Below are positions 1 to 4,841 of a stretch of 6,218 nucleotides of DNA, piece by piece (position 1 is the first letter of the stretch; every line of letters begins with the position of its first letter). A program made the position numbers and the translations under genes. This stretch comes from Desulfofustis sp. (GTDB taxonomy: Bacteria > Desulfobacterota > Desulfobulbia > Desulfobulbales > Desulfocapsaceae): contig JARFQM010000259.1 of NCBI GenBank assembly GCA_029287755.1, forward strand, positions 1 to 6,218, read 5' to 3'. The notes below the pieces were generated by a model that worked only from the letters and a program-made list of their open reading frames with translations, made no database searches and was not told the DNA's origin.

Positions 1-1862
1 AACGCCATTTTTACAAGGACCCCTCCACCCGGATCGGTCGTCACGCTTGCCGCAGGATATCGTTTTTGCAGAATATGCAGCATGGCTTGATTGTCATCAA
101 GAACGGACGCCACAAAGCCGACGAAACCGTTCTCTCCGGCGATCTTCTCAAGATACTCCAGCATACGGCCGGCCACTCCTTTGCCCTGGAAATCGTCGTG
201 CACCACGAAAGCCACTTCAGCATAACCATCCTCAGCGCGGGAGTATGAGCCGATGGCCATAATCTCGTAGTGCCCGCCCCGCTGAGCCCGGCCGATAAGA
301 GACATATTGTTGCGGTAGTCTATCTCGGCCCAGTCCTGCTGCACCACTGCGTGGGAAAAGAGGCTCGTTTTGTAAAAGAAGCGTCTGAATATGGTTTCTT
401 CCTTGAGGGAGTAGAAAAAGTTTCGATACTCAAATTCGTCGGAAGGATAAAGCGGGCGAATGTGTGCGGTCTGCCCGCCTTGCAGGTTCACCTGCCAATT
501 ATATTTTTCAAGAAAGATAAGATCCTGATCCGGCGGCGGCAGTTGATCGGCGAAAATATAATGATTTTTCTTGGCTGCCTCTATGAGGTCTGAGCGGAAC
601 TTTGGGTGGGCGATCTGGGCGAGCTCCATGACCCTCTGATAGATCCCCTTGCCCTGCAATTCGGCACACCCGTATTCGGTAACCACAAAATTGACATCGC
701 CTCGCGTGGTGGCCACGCCTGCTCCTTCGGATAAATGGCTGACAATTCTCGAAACAGTGCCATTCTTAGCCGTGGAGGGCAGGGCGATGATGGAAAACCC
801 CCCTTTTGACATGGCGGCCCCCCGGATAAAGTCGACCTGATCGCCGATCCCGCTGTAAAACCGATACCCCAGTGAGTCCGAACACACCTGCCCGGTAAGA
901 TCTACCTCCAGAGCCGAGCTTATTGACACCAGGTTGTCATGACGGGCAATCACCGCCGGGTCGCTTACGAACTCAGATGAGCGAAAGTCGAAAATGGGGT
1001 TGTCATCGACAAAGCGGTACAGTCGTTCAGTTCCCATGCAGAGGGAGGCCACGACTCGTCTGGGAACCAGGGTCTTGAGCTTGTTGGTGACGACCTTCTG
1101 CTCGATGAGAGGGAGCATGGCGTCGGTAATGAGCTGGGTGTGAATGCCCAGAATTTTTTTGCCAGTCAAATGTTGCAGAATGGCATTGGTCAGGGCCCCG
1201 AACCCTATCTGAATGGTGTCTCCGTCGCGGACGAGTTGCGAGATGAAATGGCCAATGCGGCGGGAGATGTGCTCCTCTGGCAGGTCGGGCTGATAGGTGA
1301 CCAGGGGTTCTTCGCAGGGCACAAAACAATTAATGTCATCTGTGTGCACGAGGCTGTCGCCCCAGGTTCTCGGCATCGCCGGATTAACCTGGGCGATCAC
1401 CCGATCCGCGCTGTCAACGGCGGAACGGGTAATATCGACTGAAACACCAAGGCTGCAATAGCCATACTGGTCGGGAGGACTGACCTGGATCAGGGCCACA
1501 TCGAGACCAATGTGATAATTTCTGAACAAGCTGGGAATCTGGGAAAGGTAGGTCGGCAGGTAATCTATTTTTCCCTCATATGCGGCCTTGCGCATCGATT
1601 CACTGATAAAAAACAGTTTCAGCGAAAAACGGGACACAAAGGAAGGGTCAGCGAGATATGGCACCAGGGTATGGGAGAGCATCTGATAAATCATGATGTC
1701 CCGGATGCTCTTGTCCGCAATCATCGCATGGATCAGATGCTGGGGTTCACCGCATCCGGTACCGATGAAGACGCGGCAGCCGTTACTTATCGAAGCGAGA
1801 GCTTCCTGGGTCGTTACAACTTTGTCAGCAGGCAGTCTCAACTGCCATTCCGGCACGGACAT
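1..1862 (-). CDS. CoA-transferase/acetyl-CoA hydrolase-like protein fused to a GNAT acetyltransferase domain (3' end beyond window)
   Basis: The minus-strand frame stays open for 620 codons from ATG at 1862-1860 to the window edge, so the C-terminus is missing. Residues about 5-440 resemble the acetyl-CoA hydrolase/4-hydroxybutyrate CoA-transferase family, which moves CoA between acyl groups: GFGALTNAIL (220-229), MGTERLY (276-282), ALEVDLTGQVCSDS (317-330), MPSTAKKGTVSRIV-like LPSTAKNGTVSRIV (361-374) and a VTEYG/AHPKFR end (394-423). Residues about 465-620 form a GNAT domain with an acetyl-CoA-binding loop QGKGVA at 559-564 (Q/RxxGxG/A). Oddities: the position of the catalytic Glu (HSEM/HTEM in relatives) is Gln243 in HTQLITD, and the GGQ loop reads GDQ (340-342). 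The start is supported by AAAAGGAG five bases upstream. The gene is divergent from the GAF-PAS-LuxR regulator. The family calls are firm. Transferase activity is doubtful; protein or small-molecule acetylation is an inference. Confidence 0.93.
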   Translation of the reverse strand, partial: MSVPEWQLRLPADKVVTTQEALASISNGCRVFIGTGCGEPQHLIHAMIADKSIRDIMIYQMLSHTLVPYLADPSFVSRFSLKLFFISESMRKAAYEGKIDYLPTYLSQIPSLFRNYHIGLDVALIQVSPPDQYGYCSLGVSVDITRSAVDSADRVIAQVNPAMPRTWGDSLVHTDDINCFVPCEEPLVTYQPDLPEEHISRRIGHFISQLVRDGDTIQIGFGALTNAILQHLTGKKILGIHTQLITDAMLPLIEQKVVTNKLKTLVPRRVVASLCMGTERLYRFVDDNPIFDFRSSEFVSDPAVIARHDNLVSISSALEVDLTGQVCSDSLGYRFYSGIGDQVDFIRGAAMSKGGFSIIALPSTAKNGTVSRIVSHLSEGAGVATTRGDVNFVVTEYGCAELQGKGIYQRVMELAQIAHPKFRSDLIEAAKKNHYIFADQLPPPDQDLIFLEKYNWQVNLQGGQTAHIRPLYPSDEFEYRNFFYSLKEETIFRRFFYKTSLFSHAVVQQDWAEIDYRNNMSLIGRAQRGGHYEIMAIGSYSRAEDGYAEVAFVVHDDFQGKGVAGRMLEYLEKIAGENGFVGFVASVLDDNQAMLHILQKRYPAASVTTDPGGGVLVKMA

Positions 1863-1867
1863 GAATG

Positions 1868-1875
1868 CTCCTTTT
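1868..1875 (-). promoter_or_regulatory. Shine-Dalgarno site of the CoA-transferase/GNAT gene
   Basis: On the minus strand this reads AAAAGGAG, separated by five bases (CATTC) from the ATG at 1862-1860. It is the only strong ribosome binding site among the four gene starts in the window, and it fixes the start of this gene. Confidence 0.85.
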
Positions 1876-2019
1876 AATTGGTTAGTCAACCGTTCAGCCC
1901 TTCACCCTCCCGGCCGATCCGCATAAAAATACCATGTGCTGATTCATTTTACCCCTTTTCCTGGGAAAATCCTGTGCCGCAGCCCGACATTCGGCCATCG
2001 AGCCGGCAATTATCGAAAA

Positions 2020-2048
2020 TTCACGTAAAAATGATCAGCGAATATGAT
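2020..2048 (+). promoter_or_regulatory. Predicted sigma70-type promoter of the regulator gene
   Basis: A -35 element TTCACG (2020-2025, 4 of 6 matches to TTGACA) and a -10 element TATGAT (2043-2048, 5 of 6 matches to TATAAT) are separated by exactly 17 bases. Transcription would begin near 2055, giving a 5' untranslated region of about 80 bases before the ATG at 2136. The surrounding sequence is AT-rich compared with the neighbouring genes. Assigned by eye only. Confidence 0.55.
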
Positions 2049-2077
2049 ATCATTTTATTACCGTAGCTAAATGATAT
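2047..2077. repeat. Inverted repeat overlapping the regulator promoter (possible operator)
   Basis: ATATCATTT (2047-2055) is repeated exactly in inverted orientation as AAATGATAT (2069-2077) with a 13-base gap. The left arm overlaps the last bases of the predicted -10 and reaches the expected transcription start; it also shares an 8-base palindrome, TGATATCA (2045-2052). A two-turn spacing of about 22 bases between arm centres suits a dimeric DNA-binding protein, so autoregulation by the LuxR-type protein is possible. It could also form a weak hairpin in the transcript. Confidence 0.45.
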
Positions 2078-2135
2078 TCGAGCGACTGCAGACGGCAGCC
2101 GCCACGCACTCTCAATTGCATGCCTTTCGTTGATC

Positions 2136-3716
2136 ATGAGCACCCAACTCTCATATGCAGATTTAACGCAACAGATTGAAGCCTTGAACCTTGAGTTCAA
2201 ACGCCTCAAAGCTGCCGAAGGGGTTTTTTACCGCCAAAATGCATCGTTAAAAGCCCTGCACGAGACCTCTCTGAGCCTGATCGAAAGTCTCGACAAGGAA
2301 GAATTACTCGAAAACATTCTTGCACGCGCCGCATCGCTCAGTGATACCGCGCACGGATATGTCTACCTGCTGGAACCTGAAGGAAAACGGATGTGCATGA
2401 AGATGGGGATGGGGCTTTTCAGAAGCCAGCTCGGCAGAACAGTTCTGGCTGGCGAGGGGATGGGCGGGCGTGTGTGGCAGGCAGAATACCCTGTCGTCGT
2501 TGAAGATTATCGGACCTGGCCCCATCGCATACCTGACAAGGTGTTTGATGAGCTCCGCTCAATTGTCGGTATCCCGCTGAAATCTGAACAGAATGTCCTC
2601 GGAGTGATCGGTCTAGCCCATGTTGAGGGTCAGAAAAGATTTGATCAGGAGGATATTGCCACGCTGGAGCGCTTTGCCGCCCTGGCGACCATCGCCCTTG
2701 AAAAAGCGCAATTGTACGCTGATGCCAGACATGAATTGGCTGAAAGAAAGCGAACGGAAACCTTTTTGCGGGAGAGTGAGAACAGGTACCGGACGTTTCT
2801 TGAGTCATCCCCCGATCCCATTGTTGTGTATGACATGCAGGGAATCGCAACTTACGTGAACCCGGCCTTTGAAAAGACCTTCAAGTTATCGCGGGATGAG
2901 CTGCTCGGCAAACAAATTGACTTTGTCCCCCCGGAGAATGTGCAGGAAACAAGAGAGGCAATTCAGCGAATGCTGAGCGGCCAGAAAATACATCTTTTCG
3001 AGACCCGCAGGTTCACAAAAGACGGGACTATTCTCGATGTCCAGCTCAGTTCAACTCTCTACCAGGGTGACGATGGCCAACCGCTGGGCAATATTGTCAC
3101 GCTCAGGGATATCAGCGCCCAGAAGCAGGCCGAAAAAGAGCTGACCGTTTATCGTAATCAGCTGGAAGAGCTGGTCAGAGAGCGAACGTTCGAACTTGAG
3201 CAGACGAACATCCAGCTTGAGCAGGAAATAGAGGACCGCAAACGTGCTGAAAAGGCACTCAGAAAGCGTGAGGAGGAACTCCAGGCTCAATCGGATCATC
3301 TTGAAGAAGTGAACACTGCCCTGCGGGTTCTCCTCAAACAGAGGGAGGATGACAAGAAGGAGCTGGGCAATGTAGTTTTGCATAACGTACAAGAGCTCGT
3401 TAATCCTTATTTGCACAGATTTATCAATGGAAACCTCAACACCCAGCAGAAATCTCTGGCGCGGATCCTGGAAACCAATCTCAACAACATCGTTTCCCCC
3501 TTTATCGATAAACTGACCTCCGGGCTGACCCATCTGACCCCGACAGAAGTTCGCGTTGCCAGCCTGGTCAAGGAAGGGATGACCAATAAGGAAATTGCCG
3601 AGATTCTCCTGCTGTCAAAAAATACCATCCTCTTTCACCGGTACAATATAAGGAAAAAATTAGGTATAAAAAACAAGAAGATAAACCTGAGATCCCACCT
3701 TCTCGCCATGGATTAA
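2136..3716 (+). CDS. GAF-PAS sensory transcription regulator with LuxR-type HTH
   Basis: This 526-residue protein is cytoplasmic by appearance, with no signal peptide or membrane segment. Order of parts: a short N-terminal helix; GAF domain about 39-192; PAS domain about 212-328, from ENRYRTFLESSPDPIVVYD to the PAC-like TKDG...GNIVTLRDIS; a long charged coiled coil about 329-410; a helical linker; and a LuxR/GerE HTH at about 465-524 with LTPTE (467-471) and NKEIAEILLLSKNTILFH (484-501). There is no histidine kinase or receiver domain, so signal sensing and DNA binding seem to lie in one chain. GAF and PAS domains bind small ligands, haem, flavin or nothing; no ligand-defining residue is evident here. 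ATG 2136 is chosen over an in-frame TTG at 2130; neither has a clear Shine-Dalgarno. Tandem TAA-TAG stops end the gene. It lies divergent from the CoA-transferase gene and upstream of livG, so either may be its target. Confidence 0.93.
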   Translation: MSTQLSYADLTQQIEALNLEFKRLKAAEGVFYRQNASLKALHETSLSLIESLDKEELLENILARAASLSDTAHGYVYLLEPEGKRMCMKMGMGLFRSQLGRTVLAGEGMGGRVWQAEYPVVVEDYRTWPHRIPDKVFDELRSIVGIPLKSEQNVLGVIGLAHVEGQKRFDQEDIATLERFAALATIALEKAQLYADARHELAERKRTETFLRESENRYRTFLESSPDPIVVYDMQGIATYVNPAFEKTFKLSRDELLGKQIDFVPPENVQETREAIQRMLSGQKIHLFETRRFTKDGTILDVQLSSTLYQGDDGQPLGNIVTLRDISAQKQAEKELTVYRNQLEELVRERTFELEQTNIQLEQEIEDRKRAEKALRKREEELQAQSDHLEEVNTALRVLLKQREDDKKELGNVVLHNVQELVNPYLHRFINGNLNTQQKSLARILETNLNNIVSPFIDKLTSGLTHLTPTEVRVASLVKEGMTNKEIAEILLLSKNTILFHRYNIRKKLGIKNKKINLRSHLLAMD

Positions 3717-3778
3717 TAGTGGGTATAAGCCACTATTATCCCACTATTTTATAAACTTTGTTTTTCTTTTCTTTTCCC
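3714..3778 (+). terminator. Hairpin cluster and T-rich tract after the regulator gene
   Basis: Starting on the stop codon, TAATAGTGG (3714-3722) can pair with CCACTATTA (3730-3738) around a 7-base loop, or AATAGTGGG (3715-3723) can pair with CCCACTATT (3740-3748) around a 16-base loop, the latter followed directly by a short T run. A longer T-rich stretch follows at 3757-3778. The stems are AT-rich and weak, and the pairings are mutually exclusive. It most likely works as the 3' terminator of the regulator gene. Confidence 0.55.
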
Positions 3779-4072
3779 CTATCCTACATCTGTCATAAAG
3801 GCGGCTGGCCCAAGGCTATCTGTTAACGCTCTCTCACTTTCGCACGAGCAACACATTCTGGGCCTCTTGGGCAAATGCGCAAGTTGGGAGTTACGGCAGG
3901 TGCTGGCGCACCCCTGGTGTGATTGACCGCCGCTGCAACACGTTTGCTGCTGTACCCATTGCTGTTATCCTGAAAAGTTGGGTTTCCGGTGCTCCTCAGG
4001 TGCCGCCACGGACTTTCCGGCAACCCAATTTTTATTATCAAGCAGTCGGTTAGAAAAGCGATTTAGCTCTTT
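3751..4072 (+). other. Gene-free, hairpin-rich leader region upstream of livG
   Basis: No supported gene lies here. After a pyrimidine-rich start, the stretch 3801-3977 holds several possible stems: GCCCAAG (3808-3814) with CTTGGGC (3866-3872), 7 of 7; the same CTTGGGC with GCGCAAG (3877-3883), 6 of 7 around an AAAT loop; a bulged CAGGTGC...GCACCCCTG hairpin (3897-3916); and GCTGCAA (3932-3938) with TTGCTGC (3944-3950), 6 of 7. It ends in the intrinsic terminator at 3978-4033. A weak promoter (TTGTTT 3758-3763, TATCCT 3780-3785) could start a transcript here. It may be a regulatory leader, a small RNA or a remnant of a small repeat element. I recognise no known riboswitch class. Confidence 0.45.
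3978..4033 (+). terminator. Intrinsic terminator (or attenuator) just before livG
   Basis: TTGGGTTTCCGG (3978-3989) pairs with CCGGCAACCCAA (4017-4028) at 11 of 12 positions (one T-C mismatch) around a 27-base loop that may itself fold. The stem is followed at once by TTTTT (4029-4033) and more A/T. This is a strong Rho-independent terminator shape, ending about 40 bases before the livG start. Since little room for a promoter remains downstream, livG transcription may have to pass through it. Upstream AAAA (3973-3976) would provide a T run on the other strand, so it could act in both directions. Confidence 0.65.
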
Positions 4073-4834
4073 ATGACCCATCTCATTGTTTCTGATGTGA
4101 CCTTGACGTTTGGCGGGCTGAACGCTCTTGCCAATGTCGACATCACTATCGAACCCGGGATTATTACCTCGATTATCGGCCCCAACGGTGCGGGAAAAAC
4201 AAGTGTGCTCAACTGTATTTCCGGTTTTTACCACCCGAGCCAGGGCACGATATATTATGGTGAACGCAACCTTACCCATGCCTCGCCCCACCAGGTTTCT
4301 AATATGGGGATCGCCAGGGCTTTCCAGAATCTTGAGCTGTTCAGCGGGCTGTCGGTGCTCGACAACCTCCTCCTGGCTCGCCATCAAAACCTTAAGTATT
4401 CGATATTTCATGCCCTCATCTATTTTGGCAAGGCGTCACGCCTGGAGGCGGAAAATCGCACCTATGTTGAAAAGGTTATCGATTTCATGGAACTGGAGCC
4501 CTATCGAAAAAGCATGGTGGGGAACCTGAGCTACGGAGTTCAAAAGCGGGTCGAAGTTGCCAGGGCACTCACGCTGGCGCCCAAATTGCTGCTCCTTGAC
4601 GAACCGATGGCCGGAATGAATATCGAGGAAAAAGAGGATATCGTCCGCTTCATACTCGATCTGAAGAAAGAATGGGGGATTACGATTGTCCTGGTTGAAC
4701 ATGATCTCGGTGTGGTGATGGACATTTCAGACGAGATTTACGTACTCGATTTCGGACTCTTGATTGGTTCGGGAAAACCGGAGGAGGTCGCCTCCGACCC
4801 CAAAGTGATCGAGGCGTACATTGGAGAAGAGTAG
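4073..4834 (+). CDS. livG: LivG-type ABC transporter ATP-binding protein (branched-chain amino acid/organic acid family)
   Basis: This 253-residue protein has the normal length for LivG. It is one of the two ATPases that power high-affinity import of branched-chain amino acids or, in related operons, carboxylic acids, at the inner face of the membrane. Seen: Walker A GPNGAGKT (36-43), Q-loop Gln85 in ARAFQNLELF, signature LSYGV (152-156) followed by QKR, Walker B LLLLDEP (172-178), H-loop His210 in VEHD, and a LivG-type tail ending PKVIEAYIGEE. The signature has Val where LSGGQ has Gln. ATG 4073 agrees with the family's N-terminus, but no clear Shine-Dalgarno precedes it. The stop is 7 bases from the next ATG, so the two genes are surely co-transcribed. 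An acyl-CoA synthetase as operon partner argues for an acid substrate rather than simply leucine/isoleucine/valine. Permease, binding-protein and livF genes are not in the window and are expected to the right. Confidence 0.92.
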   Translation: MTHLIVSDVTLTFGGLNALANVDITIEPGIITSIIGPNGAGKTSVLNCISGFYHPSQGTIYYGERNLTHASPHQVSNMGIARAFQNLELFSGLSVLDNLLLARHQNLKYSIFHALIYFGKASRLEAENRTYVEKVIDFMELEPYRKSMVGNLSYGVQKRVEVARALTLAPKLLLLDEPMAGMNIEEKEDIVRFILDLKKEWGITIVLVEHDLGVVMDISDEIYVLDFGLLIGSGKPEEVASDPKVIEAYIGEE

Positions 4835-4841
4835 GGGCTTC

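Larger units (their letters stand above)
1863..2135. other. Divergent intergenic region between the CoA-transferase/GNAT gene and the regulator gene
   Basis: About 273 bases separate the two divergent starts. The rightward half holds the sigma70-type promoter and the dyad listed separately. The leftward half holds the ribosome binding site of the minus-strand gene and a short perfect inverted repeat, TTTTCC-TG-GGAAAA, at 1956-1969, which could be an operator or chance. I found no convincing -35/-10 pair for the leftward gene; TAAAAT (minus strand, 1951-1946) is a possible -10 without a good -35. No coding potential is evident. Confidence 0.7.

Noticed and set aside
1..1862. The CoA-transferase/GNAT gene as a pseudogene
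   Set aside because: There is no stop or frameshift over 620 codons, the ribosome binding site is good and both domains keep their other family motifs, so the active-site changes look like altered function, not decay.
270..1877. Plus-strand open frames of about 100-121 codons in the first 1.9 kb
   Set aside because: They are shadows of the minus-strand CoA-transferase/GNAT gene, which reads through without a stop over 620 codons and matches its families throughout.
1922..1945. Possible sigma54 promoter on the minus strand (TGG...TGC)
   Set aside because: The GG and GC elements are spaced one base too close for the -24/-12 consensus, and sigma54 promoters tolerate little spacing change.
2419..3533. 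Several minus-strand open frames of 63-160 codons within the regulator gene
   Set aside because: They are antisense to a gene with clear GAF, PAS and HTH domains and have no recognisable motifs.
3977..4028. Integron attC-like site (GTTGGGT arm)
   Set aside because: The GTTRRRY-like arm is on the wrong side of the hairpin relative to its partner, on both strands, and no integrase or gene cassette is present. A terminator explains the hairpin better.
3823..4041. Minus-strand open frame of 72 codons in the gap before livG
   Set aside because: It starts at TTG without a good ribosome binding site, overlaps the terminator hairpin and resembles no family I know. A chance open frame is more likely.
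3965..4411. Minus-strand open frame of 148 codons
   Set aside because: It lies largely antisense to the certain livG gene, and its sequence shows no domain.
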